Shown one piece after another: positions 9,043 through 17,143 of a DNA stretch of 37,515 bases. A program made the translations under genes and the position numbers. The notes under the pieces were generated by a model. The model had not been told where the DNA came from. It saw nothing but the letters and a program-made list of their open reading frames with translations, and did no database searches. The stretch comes from a virus, in the IMG/VR virus record IMGVR_UViG_3300033388_002657, positions 1 through 37,515 of that record; one strand, written 5' to 3'. Each line of letters opens with the position of its first letter. Positions within the stretch are counted from its first letter, which is position 1.

Positions 9043-12000
9043 CTAAATTTTGTTTTTCTTGTAGAAGACTTAATATATTAGAAGGATCGCTAGTAACCTG
9101 GCCCTTAAATCTATTATCACCTAGTAGTAAAGTACTATACTGTTGTATATTTTCCAGGTTGCCGCTCGATAGCTCAGCTATACCTTTTAGTACAGTATTG
9201 TAAGCATCTTGTGCACTTGGGCCCTTACCTAATAATAAATCAGTAGCTTTACCTATAGCATCAGCTAAAGCTAAATTCTCTGTTTTAGCGGTTGACCTTT
9301 GACGTTCTAAAAAAGCCTCAACGTTGGCTACTTCAGATGCTCCAGGTGCCAATGGAGTTTGTCCTGCCGCGAAACTCTTTACTCTAAATGCCTCAGCTGG
9401 AATTTCATCCGGGGCTTGAGATGTAGATAATGCATTTTTAACTATTGTTAATATGTCATCTAATCTAGCAGTAGCTTCTGGAGTTTGTTTAAATTTTAAA
9501 GTTTGAGTTTCCTTTAAATACTCCGCTATCACATCCTTAACTCTTCTTTTTACTGTAGATGATACTTCACCCTCACCAGACAATAACGATTTTTGTACAT
9601 CCTGTCTAGAACTAAGTATTGCTTTGGTTTGAGCTGCTCTTGGATCGCCGGCGGACAATAACCCTTGTAACTCTTCTTGTAGAGTATCTATCTCTGCTTG
9701 TAGAGTAGCCGGTCTGTCCAAAAGCTCTGAAGCTTTTCTAGCCATATTAACTACATGCTGTAAGTTACGGCCTATTTTTTCAACTCCACGCTCGCCAGCT
9801 ACCACCTCCTCAGAATACGTACCTCTTGCTAAAGCTCCTGGAATATAAAAAGGATCTGTTTCTCCTGGTTGGCCGCCGGGAGAAGTTCTAGGTAGGTCAA
9901 CTAAAAAAGGTTTAGAGAATTTCTTTATATCGAATAATGTACCTTTTAAATCTCTGGGCTCATCAGTATCTTCCATTTTTGATAAAACACCGGTCGTCTG
10001 ATCAAAATATTTTATCTGATTTAAATTAACCCTTTCCAAATAATTCACTTGACGAGCCTGTAGAGTGCCAGTTTCGTCAGCCATGAATTGTAACGCCTTT
10101 AAAAATTCTAATTGTTTTCTTTGATTAGAATTGGTACTATCTACTATTTCTGATAGTAAGCTAGAATTTTCTCCGAACACAGTTGAATACGCAGACAACA
10201 CAGGAATATCTACACTAGCGCCTTTTTCTCCTCTACGTATATCTGATTTTTTCCACGGTTCAGTAGCGCCAGGTTCTTCCACAATAGATAAGAATTTAGT
10301 TCCTACAATACTCTTACGTTCCTCACCAAGCTCATCTATAATGGTGGTATAAAAATTAGATGCTTTCTCTATAGCCATAGCTCTTTGAGCTATGACTTTA
10401 GCTAGATCTGGATCTTTACCCTTCCCTAAGGCAAGGGATAATTCCTCAATGTCTTGCGCAGAACCTACAGTTTCAAAACCTAGAGCTTTAGAAAGTTTAC
10501 TAAACTCTCCAGTAGTCCTTCCACCACCTTCAGTTTTTTCTCCAAGTAGTTTCTTATAGACCGCTGGATCTAGCCTAGTAGCTATAGTAGTAGCCCCTCC
10601 AGCACCCACCGAAGCTATACTACCTAATACAGCCGCTAAAACTTCTGGCTGTAAACCACGTTTAGCTATACCAGTAGAACTAATTCTAACATCAATGGCC
10701 TGCTCTTTAAATACTCCAGCCTTAGGAAATGCCTTCTTAAATATACTTCTTATATCTTGTATGGCGGACTTATCTCCCGGCAATTCTCTACCAGTTAAAG
10801 TTTTGAAGGCTTCAGAAGCTTTACCAAAAATTTCCTGTTGCTTAAGGGCCTCTTCTGGAACAACCAAACCTTTCTCTGCATTTTTAAATAATTCAAATAT
10901 AAATTTATTACCTGATTCTTTAAGCTGAGCCCTTAAAGATACAGTATCAATTCCTTCTGATTCTAATTCCTTATTATGTTTAAACACTACACCAGATAAT
11001 AACTCTCCCATACTTCTTGGCAACAAAGCCACTCCCAAGCCTGCCTTTTCACGCTCTTTGCCGGTTAGAACTTTTACCTTAGCTTTAGGAAAAGACTTTA
11101 TTATATCTAAAGCATTACTGGCTTCTTCTTTTCCAAGACCGGTAGGAGTAACACTTACTCCTTTAGATCCATATCTAGATATAAACTTTCTACCAAAAGA
11201 ATTCAAAAAGACTTCAGTTAATCTGGCTTGCTGAACTTCTACAGGTTCTCCACGTAGAACTGTTATAGAACGTTTAATCTCATCTATAAAAGCCTGATCT
11301 GCGCGGCCTTTATATTGTTCTGGAACACCAAGTACTTCTTGTATTTCTCCAAGTACATTTTTAATATCTATGTCTTTTACTGCACCAGCCCTAACTTCTC
11401 CTACGTCAGCTGCTCCCTCTACACTACTACCTAAACGGCCACCTGGAGAAGGTCGCACTAAAGTTTTTGTAGCGGCAGTTAGAGCATCAGCTAATTTACC
11501 AGATACAAGAATCTGATCCTCCATAGTACCTGCAGTATTACGAAGCTCTGCTAATACATTAAAACCAAATCCCTTATCCCCCAATCTACCTGACGAAATT
11601 AACTCCGACTCCCTACCTGACCTCAAACTAGGAAATTCTGTTCCATAACCTTCTAAGCTAGTAGCTCCAAATTTACCGGCCATAGCATCTAATTCTGCTT
11701 TAGAAGCCTCTAAAGCATTAGTAACACCAGATATATTCTTACCTAAATTATTAAACTGAGCTCCAAGAGGAGAAAGTTCTGAAAGCACATCAGTATATAA
11801 TTGAGTAGATATTCCTCCCAGGGCAGCTAGATGTTGCTGACCGGGCTTTGTTTGTCCTGGTCTAAGAAAATCTACTTTAGCAGCAGTTGACTCTGTAACA
11901 CCTAGAGTAGATATAGAACGTATACCCTCGTTTAAAATATTTTCATTGTTTATAACCGCTTCTTTTACTATTTCATTAAGTCTTATATTTAAATCTTTTA

Positions 12001-12340
12001 TATATTTAAGCTGAGCTTCTGGTTTGAAATCAGTAGGTTTCTGACCAGCATATACATCTGACGTTCTTGAAAGAAGATTTAATACTTTATCCTGTTGAAA
12101 TCCTCTTCTAGGTCTTCCAGGTTCTATAAGAGGTAAAGATTGAACCACATTTTTATATACTGCTGATTCATAATCCCTTATTCCTTTATCAAATGTTGGA
12201 TTAGTAGCTAGATTTTTTAATGGCTCTGACTTTCCTTCTATACCTTTTACAACCTTAAGTATTATATCATACACATTTTCAAATTCTATTTTGTCGAGGC
12301 TCTTAACAACATCGTACGCCGATAAGCCTGCTTTTTTCAT
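8996..12340 (-). CDS. Tape measure region, second piece; possible RNA polymerase beta-side sequence
   Basis: A 1,114-residue, mostly helical and charged protein with no signal peptide. The ATG at 12340 lacks a Shine-Dalgarno site at a usable distance. Its frame stays open and protein-like upstream to 12412, inside the previous piece, so the real N-terminus is probably the upstream piece joined by a frame correction. Two short stretches resemble the catalytic-lysine region of RNA polymerase beta subunits: RYGSKGV (R389, K393) and RRGEKGASVDIP (K706). Both are weak on their own and I cannot choose between them. A later stretch around FYIPGALARG precedes a coiled region. Because the next piece carries the beta'-type DFDGD motif, a beta-like half here would make sense, as beta and beta' halves are fused in phage and RNAi-type polymerases. 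That assignment is inference. The coding call itself is firm. Confidence 0.85.
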   Translation of the reverse strand: MKKAGLSAYDVVKSLDKIEFENVYDIILKVVKGIEGKSEPLKNLATNPTFDKGIRDYESAVYKNVVQSLPLIEPGRPRRGFQQDKVLNLLSRTSDVYAGQKPTDFKPEAQLKYIKDLNIRLNEIVKEAVINNENILNEGIRSISTLGVTESTAAKVDFLRPGQTKPGQQHLAALGGISTQLYTDVLSELSPLGAQFNNLGKNISGVTNALEASKAELDAMAGKFGATSLEGYGTEFPSLRSGRESELISSGRLGDKGFGFNVLAELRNTAGTMEDQILVSGKLADALTAATKTLVRPSPGGRLGSSVEGAADVGEVRAGAVKDIDIKNVLGEIQEVLGVPEQYKGRADQAFIDEIKRSITVLRGEPVEVQQARLTEVFLNSFGRKFISRYGSKGVSVTPTGLGKEEASNALDIIKSFPKAKVKVLTGKEREKAGLGVALLPRSMGELLSGVVFKHNKELESEGIDTVSLRAQLKESGNKFIFELFKNAEKGLVVPEEALKQQEIFGKASEAFKTLTGRELPGDKSAIQDIRSIFKKAFPKAGVFKEQAIDVRISSTGIAKRGLQPEVLAAVLGSIASVGAGGATTIATRLDPAVYKKLLGEKTEGGGRTTGEFSKLSKALGFETVGSAQDIEELSLALGKGKDPDLAKVIAQRAMAIEKASNFYTTIIDELGEERKSIVGTKFLSIVEEPGATEPWKKSDIRRGEKGASVDIPVLSAYSTVFGENSSLLSEIVDSTNSNQRKQLEFLKALQFMADETGTLQARQVNYLERVNLNQIKYFDQTTGVLSKMEDTDEPRDLKGTLFDIKKFSKPFLVDLPRTSPGGQPGETDPFYIPGALARGTYSEEVVAGERGVEKIGRNLQHVVNMARKASELLDRPATLQAEIDTLQEELQGLLSAGDPRAAQTKAILSSRQDVQKSLLSGEGEVSSTVKRRVKDVIAEYLKETQTLKFKQTPEATARLDDILTIVKNALSTSQAPDEIPAEAFRVKSFAAGQTPLAPGASEVANVEAFLERQRSTAKTENLALADAIGKATDLLLGKGPSAQDAYNTVLKGIAELSSGNLENIQQYSTLLLGDNRFKGQVTSDPSNILSLLQEKQNLAKNGYKIRPRLGISI

Positions 12341-12369
12341 AGCTGTTATAAGTTCAGTGGTAGCCTTGT

Positions 12370-12415
12370 TTAATTCTGCGGGCTGTAAGGTCTGACCAAC
12401 ATTAGATGATAGTTA
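12370..12415 (-). other. Frame junction A in tape measure region (-1 or one missing base)
   Basis: The first piece ends at TAA 12370-12372. The frame of the second piece opens at 12412, just after an out-of-frame TAA, and encodes protein-like sequence (SSNVGQTLQPAELNKATTEL) for 24 codons before its first ATG. Adding one A to the GTTAAC at 12412-12417 would join both. No X XXY YYZ slippery heptamer is visible. Confidence 0.6.
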
Positions 12416-14997
12416 ACAGAAGCAAAATCTAAAAGAATCTCCTCGGCTAATTTATTAGCAGCATCTAAGTTTAGACCTGTAGGACGTATACCTATTTTTC
12501 TAATCTTTTCGGCATAACCCTTACTGTACACCAAAGCCTGTTTTTCGGCCAATTCGTCATATAATGTTTCAAATCCGGTTTTAAAAGTACCAAATTTCTG
12601 CAGCGATCTTTGACTACCTTTGGCTGTCTCAAAAACAGGGGTACCTGTTTTTGTCAGTCTAGCTGCTGGTAAACTTACAGTCCTAATTAATTTCTTATCT
12701 CTTAAATTTTTAGTAGCTTCGGCTTTACCTACTGTGGCCTTAAAAACTATTTCCAAATCCTGTCTATCTTTAGCTATCACACTAGCCAATTTCTTTTTTA
12801 AAGCATCACTGGGTAGTATTCCTGCTGATAAATCGCCCCTCTTTATGTTTATAAGGTTACTTTGAATTCCCTCCAATTCTTTTATAGATCTAATTTGCTC
12901 TTCAGAAGTAGACTTAAGCCACTTAGCTACCTTATCAATGGCAGCTCCTGTGTTAGGTAACTTGCTAGATATTTCAGTAGATATAGCATCCGTAAGTTCT
13001 CTTACCATAGACGCAGGAGTACCTTTGGTAGCAGCTCCTCTACCTTTTAATCTAAGTTGTTTCTTTATTGCTTCTATATTAGCTATATCAAATCCGAACT
13101 GTTTGCCGGACGTTTTAATATTAGAACCTTCTATAAGTTTAAAATATTCCTGTATACTTTTTTCAGTCCCTTCCCGTACCACTGCCCAGCGCTTACCTCC
13201 GGCTTCAAATTCTTTAGCCATGGTATCAACAATATAATCTTGTAATTCAAATAAAGAAGATGATAAATCGTTTATATGATCTTGAACAAGCTGTTTTTGT
13301 CTTTGTTGTCCTTTAGTGGCACTACCCTCAAATTTTAAATTTAGACCAGCCTTACTAGCAGGCAGTGCTACCTCTGGATATGCATTTATTGAGCTAGGAC
13401 CTCTCAACCTAGAGTTCATTATCTGTATACTCTTGACTAACGGACTAATATCTCTAGAACCAGGATCAGTAGTTTGAAGTGGTGCTTGTGGCGGTTGCTT
13501 GGCTGCTTCCTTTAGAGCCTCAGCGGCGGTATTAAGTTTATTGGTAGCATCTTTCAGGCCAGCAACGATTTCTTTATCAGATTCTTGTGGCGGTTTGTTT
13601 ATTTTTTTCTGTACATCATTAATTAGAATTCTTAGTTGATCTAATTTTTTTGAATTTGCGCCTGTTGGAGTCCGGCCTGCGGCCTCTTTAATATCTGTAG
13701 GCTTAAAAGATTCTACAGCCTTAACTAAAGAATCAAAATCTTTACTAAAATTCTCAAGCACTGATTTATCTTTAGTACCAGCTTTAACTTCTTTTGAAAT
13801 ATTAACTAACTCTGTTTTACTTTCCTTACGTATATCATTAATAAGTTTAACTATTTCTTTAAAGCTTTCTTTAATAATCCTACCTGTATCAGTAGACTTA
13901 GTTGTACCTGTAGTAACAGACTTAGTATTCTTATAAACATTCTCTAACTGTTTACCTAAATTATCAACCTTCTTATTAGTACCCTTTAGGGTAGTGTCTA
14001 GTTGTTTGATATCTTTTGAAGCAGGAGTTTTAAGTGGTGCTTTTTTAAGTTCCGCGGGAATAGATTTAACTATTCTATCAAATCTATCAAGAAAATCCTT
14101 AGCTACAAGCTTCCAATTTTTAGGATCTATAAGTTCGGGAGCTCTTTGTGTAACAGCTCTAGTCTTCTGACCAATAGACTGTTTCAATTCTCCTATAGCT
14201 CCAGAGACTTCCCTCATTATATCTTTCTGGTCTTTGGCTAAAAGTTTAACAGATCTACTTAGTTCTTTAAAATCATTATTTACATTTTTTACTTCCCTGG
14301 CAAATGTACCCAATGACTTAAGTGCTTGAGGAACTTCCTTAACATCTATTCCTCCGCCAGATTTCTTTAACTTAGAAAAAGAATCTAAAGCTTTTACAGT
14401 AGCGTCCAGACCTCTACTCAATGATTCCACGGTTCTGTTTAAATCCTTTATAGCAGAACCAAACTCTTTAGATACTACTCCTCTCAAAGATGCACCAATG
14501 GCATTAGAGAGAATTTTTACGCCTTGTGGGGACAGTTCAACCCCCGCCTTGGACAAAGCTGTATTAACAGCTCCAACCATTCCACCTATTTTTCTATCTA
14601 CAGACTTAAATATAGTTTCTAACTCTTTACTATTTCCAGCCTGTCCTGGTTTTACTTTCTTGAGTTCTTTAAGGAGAGAATTGGCAGCCTCTACAGATAT
14701 AGTTTTAGTAGCATCTTTTACTATTCTACCAATTTCTTGATTAGAAACACCACCGCCAGACTGACCACCGGGCTGGTGTCTTATTATTTCTCTTACTAAT
14801 TTGGTGAGAACCTTATCAAATTCCGTATTAATAGTCTTAGCTAACTTAGCATTAGTATCCTTAGCTATCTTTTCATAAACTTTGCCTATCTTACTAGCTA
14901 GCTTATTCTCATCTATTCCTACAGATTTTGAAGGTCTTCCAGCACCACCGCGGGAACCTTCCCCAGTGATGTTGTGATTGATGGTGTAGTCTGCCAA
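12370..14997 (-). CDS. Tape measure region, N-terminal piece (TTG start)
   Basis: An 875-residue, lysine-rich, strongly helical protein with many heptad-like stretches, as expected for the N-terminal part of a tape measure. The start is TTG at 14997, chosen because a GGGAGGTG Shine-Dalgarno sequence lies 7 bases upstream; this is the only one of the four tape measure pieces with a convincing ribosome binding site. It follows the second chaperone-like gene, the usual place for a tape measure. The last 14 or so residues (after FASVN) look unlike the rest, while the -1 frame from 12412 reads as normal protein and leads straight into the next piece. The annotated C-terminus is therefore probably an artefact of a frame break. 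No enzyme motif recognised. Tail location is inferred from position and composition. Confidence 0.85.
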   Translation of the reverse strand: MADYTINHNITGEGSRGGAGRPSKSVGIDENKLASKIGKVYEKIAKDTNAKLAKTINTEFDKVLTKLVREIIRHQPGGQSGGGVSNQEIGRIVKDATKTISVEAANSLLKELKKVKPGQAGNSKELETIFKSVDRKIGGMVGAVNTALSKAGVELSPQGVKILSNAIGASLRGVVSKEFGSAIKDLNRTVESLSRGLDATVKALDSFSKLKKSGGGIDVKEVPQALKSLGTFAREVKNVNNDFKELSRSVKLLAKDQKDIMREVSGAIGELKQSIGQKTRAVTQRAPELIDPKNWKLVAKDFLDRFDRIVKSIPAELKKAPLKTPASKDIKQLDTTLKGTNKKVDNLGKQLENVYKNTKSVTTGTTKSTDTGRIIKESFKEIVKLINDIRKESKTELVNISKEVKAGTKDKSVLENFSKDFDSLVKAVESFKPTDIKEAAGRTPTGANSKKLDQLRILINDVQKKINKPPQESDKEIVAGLKDATNKLNTAAEALKEAAKQPPQAPLQTTDPGSRDISPLVKSIQIMNSRLRGPSSINAYPEVALPASKAGLNLKFEGSATKGQQRQKQLVQDHINDLSSSLFELQDYIVDTMAKEFEAGGKRWAVVREGTEKSIQEYFKLIEGSNIKTSGKQFGFDIANIEAIKKQLRLKGRGAATKGTPASMVRELTDAISTEISSKLPNTGAAIDKVAKWLKSTSEEQIRSIKELEGIQSNLINIKRGDLSAGILPSDALKKKLASVIAKDRQDLEIVFKATVGKAEATKNLRDKKLIRTVSLPAARLTKTGTPVFETAKGSQRSLQKFGTFKTGFETLYDELAEKQALVYSKGYAEKIRKIGIRPTGLNLDAANKLAEEILLDFASVNYHLMLVRPYSPQN

Positions 14998-15046
14998 GTG
15001 GGCACCTCCCTATTATTTAATAAAAAGTCCCTGTATTCCTAACCTA

Positions 15047-16066
15047 TCATTTCCGTTTCTTGCGGGCTGTCTTTTTGATAGCCGCTTTGTCCTTAATCAT
15101 TCGTGCTTCTCTTGGCTTGGTGTAATCTATGTCTTCATAAAGTTCATGAGACTTAGTTACTATAACTTCCTGTTTGTTAAATGCAGATAATTTACCTCTA
15201 TTACCTAGTTTGTTCTTATCTCTCTCGACAGCATCCTCTCTAGTCCTTTCCTCGTAATATGCTTTCATATACGTGTCAAGAGCATCATCGTCTTCTACGA
15301 TGGTATCTGGCGGTCTATCCTTAGGCATCATCTCATATATATTCTGATAGAAATTAGACCAGTACGCCAGGTTTAACATATCATTTGTATATTGTGATGT
15401 CGGTACGCCAAATAATGGGTCCGACACCTTCTGACTAGTGACATAACGTATTCGCCATAAACTATGTCTTGCTAGGCATCTTATTATTTCTGTACTAATT
15501 CCAGCTTTAAATCTTAAAAACCCCATCAATATAGAGTCTCTATAATCTAAGTCATTTTCTTTTAACATAATGTCGAAGGTATCCCAACACTTATTACCAT
15601 CTTCATCGGTTGAACACGCCCAACATAAATACAAAGCTCGTTCCTCTTCGGCCTTACTGTCTGCCGATAGGGTGAGCTTCGATGTACGTTTATATTCTAA
15701 CTCCAATATCTTCTCTTTAATACCAGCTATAACACCTATAAGCCTGTCTTGCCTGGCTTTTATTCTAGTGGTCTTACTGAGAATAATCTCTTGGGCATTT
15801 TTCTGTGCCAATAATTCCTCTAACTTGTCTTGATCTGCCTGAGTAAATAAATTTCTTGCTTTTATCAACGCGGCCAAATCTTCCATAGACAACATTCCAG
15901 AATCTGTGGCTCTTTTAAGAGCTTTATCATATATTAAATCAGCAAGCGCCCTAGTCCTATTATCAGGATGTTTAAATATAAAGAGCTTACCGTCTAAATT
16001 GAACAACTCTGTGCCGGTGAAAATTCTATTTAAATATCTTTCTACCTCTTCAGATGTTAAATCCAT
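15047..16066 (-). CDS. Likely second tail assembly chaperone
   Basis: A 339-residue, charged, soluble protein between the first chaperone candidate and the tape measure. Its ATG at 16066 overlaps the stop of the gene before it (TAATG), so it is probably translated by coupling. A central aromatic region (LARHSLWRIRYV, then a DPLFG motif, then LAYWSNFYQNIYE, about residues 195-245) is a pattern I associate with phage proteins encoded just before the tape measure. The C-terminus is very basic (KKTARKKRK). In many siphoviruses the second chaperone is made by a -1 frameshift as a fusion; here it is an independent cistron starting at the overlap. The role, binding the tape measure and recruiting tail tube subunits, is inferred from position. 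Confidence 0.6.
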   Translation of the reverse strand: MDLTSEEVERYLNRIFTGTELFNLDGKLFIFKHPDNRTRALADLIYDKALKRATDSGMLSMEDLAALIKARNLFTQADQDKLEELLAQKNAQEIILSKTTRIKARQDRLIGVIAGIKEKILELEYKRTSKLTLSADSKAEEERALYLCWACSTDEDGNKCWDTFDIMLKENDLDYRDSILMGFLRFKAGISTEIIRCLARHSLWRIRYVTSQKVSDPLFGVPTSQYTNDMLNLAYWSNFYQNIYEMMPKDRPPDTIVEDDDALDTYMKAYYEERTREDAVERDKNKLGNRGKLSAFNKQEVIVTKSHELYEDIDYTKPREARMIKDKAAIKKTARKKRK

Positions 16067-16812
16067 TATTCAGATAGTTCTTCCTTCTTAGTAGTTGCTT
16101 TCTTAGCAGCAGGCTTCTTCTTCCTAGTAGCTCTTTTCTTAGGAGCAGGTTTTTTTTCTTCCTCTTCAACTGCTTCAAGGGCTTTAGCGGCCTCAGCGGC
16201 CTTATCCAGGATGTCAATTTCTACTTCTTTCATAGCTTGGGCTTCTGGAGTTTTCTCTAAGAAATCTGATTCCAGTCCTTGTAGATACAACATAATCTCA
16301 AAACGAGATTTAAGGGCCAGAGCCTGATTCTTTTCTTGAAGATAACTTTCGAAGTCTTCCCAAATTCTCTCATCTTTAGCATCCACTATCATACTAGAAG
16401 TTAGATATTCTAATCTAGCATCATCAGCTAGCTGTTCACATGTATTTGCCATGGGGCCATTCAGACGTTGGTTCCACTGAAACAATTCATCTCTTGCCTC
16501 AGCTACTTCCACTGCTAAATCCCTCTTGGCTTCTACAGACTCAGCAATTTCTAAGGCCCAAATCTTCTCATTAAGCTGTGTGGTTAATTCAGTAGCTCGC
16601 TGTTCAAACTCAGGTCCTACTATACCTCTACGACGTAAGATGTCCATCATCTCAGCGCTAGTGGTGATCCCTTCAGTTAGAGATCTGGTATAGGTTCTAC
16701 TATAATTCCAATCCGCTTCCCTGATGTCGTTAGCATTAGGTGCAACGACAAAGTATTCTATTTCGTTAGGTCCAAGAAAAGATCTTTTCTCAACCTTAGT
16801 TTCTTCTGCCAT
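16066..16812 (-). CDS. Likely first tail assembly chaperone
   Basis: A 248-residue protein with ATG at 16812 and a GGAGG site 8 bases upstream. The segment around residues 31-66 (IREADWNYSRTY, then MMDILRRRGI) is of a kind common in tail assembly chaperone genes of large phages; the middle is helical and acidic. The last 35 or so residues are a low-complexity Lys/Ala/Glu tail (APKKRATRKKKPAAKKATTK) like histone H1 tails, probably flexible and possibly nucleic-acid or tape-measure binding. It overlaps the next gene by TAATG. Its place between the tail tube gene and the tape measure is the main argument for the role. I looked for a slippery heptamer near the end that would create a fusion product and did not find a convincing one. 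Confidence 0.6.
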   Translation of the reverse strand: MAEETKVEKRSFLGPNEIEYFVVAPNANDIREADWNYSRTYTRSLTEGITTSAEMMDILRRRGIVGPEFEQRATELTTQLNEKIWALEIAESVEAKRDLAVEVAEARDELFQWNQRLNGPMANTCEQLADDARLEYLTSSMIVDAKDERIWEDFESYLQEKNQALALKSRFEIMLYLQGLESDFLEKTPEAQAMKEVEIDILDKAAEAAKALEAVEEEEKKPAPKKRATRKKKPAAKKATTKKEELSE

Positions 16813-16831
16813 GTTATAATCCTCCGTTTCA

Positions 16832-17077
16832 TTATCTCTGAATTTGAATTAAATCTTCAGAGACAGCCTTAAATTCAATTTTATATTGATCGTCAACTTT
16901 GCGATTTATATTCCTGATACAATTATTTCCTACTCTAAGGATCTTAGATCTTAGAGGCCTGAAATGTGGTTCGGGACAAGCAACCTGAGCAAAATCCAGA
17001 GCTTGTTCGAACATAAACGTGACCTCTTCCTTTATCAGAGCCTTGAGTTTCTGTGTGTGTTTGTCCTCAACAGTCAT
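16832..17077 (-). CDS. Small hypothetical protein between tail tube and chaperones
   Basis: An 81-residue protein, ATG at 17077, preceded by a GGAGG site about 10 bases upstream and lying directly downstream of the tail tube terminator. It has one cysteine, a helical N-terminal half (KALIKEEVTFMFEQALDFAQ) and a basic middle. No family recognised. Because it is first after the terminator, it leads the chaperone/tape measure operon, which depends on read-through or a promoter not obvious to me. A small tail-assembly or tail tube accessory protein is possible but not shown. Confidence 0.7.
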   Translation of the reverse strand: MTVEDKHTQKLKALIKEEVTFMFEQALDFAQVACPEPHFRPLRSKILRVGNNCIRNINRKVDDQYKIEFKAVSEDLIQIQR

Positions 17078-17099
17078 GTCCTATAATCCTCCCTAATTT

Positions 17100-17130
17100 A
17101 AAAAGGACGGGAGGGGATATCCCTCCCGCC
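17100..17130 (-). terminator. Rho-independent terminator after tail tube gene
   Basis: On the minus strand, GGCGGGAGGG (17130-17121) pairs with CCCTCCCGTCC (17115-17105) across a 5-base loop. Eight G/C-rich pairs are followed by a bulged A/G position and two more pairs, then TTTTT at 17104-17100. It starts 13 bases after the tail tube stop. This would let the abundant tube mRNA end here while limiting expression of chaperones and tape measure. Confidence 0.85.
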
Positions 17131-17143
17131 TCCTATATTCCTA

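Noticed and set aside
15047-16812. Programmed -1 frameshift linking the two chaperone-like genes
   Set aside because: The genes have a TAATG overlap, and I found no convincing slippery heptamer near the junction. Separate translation is enough.
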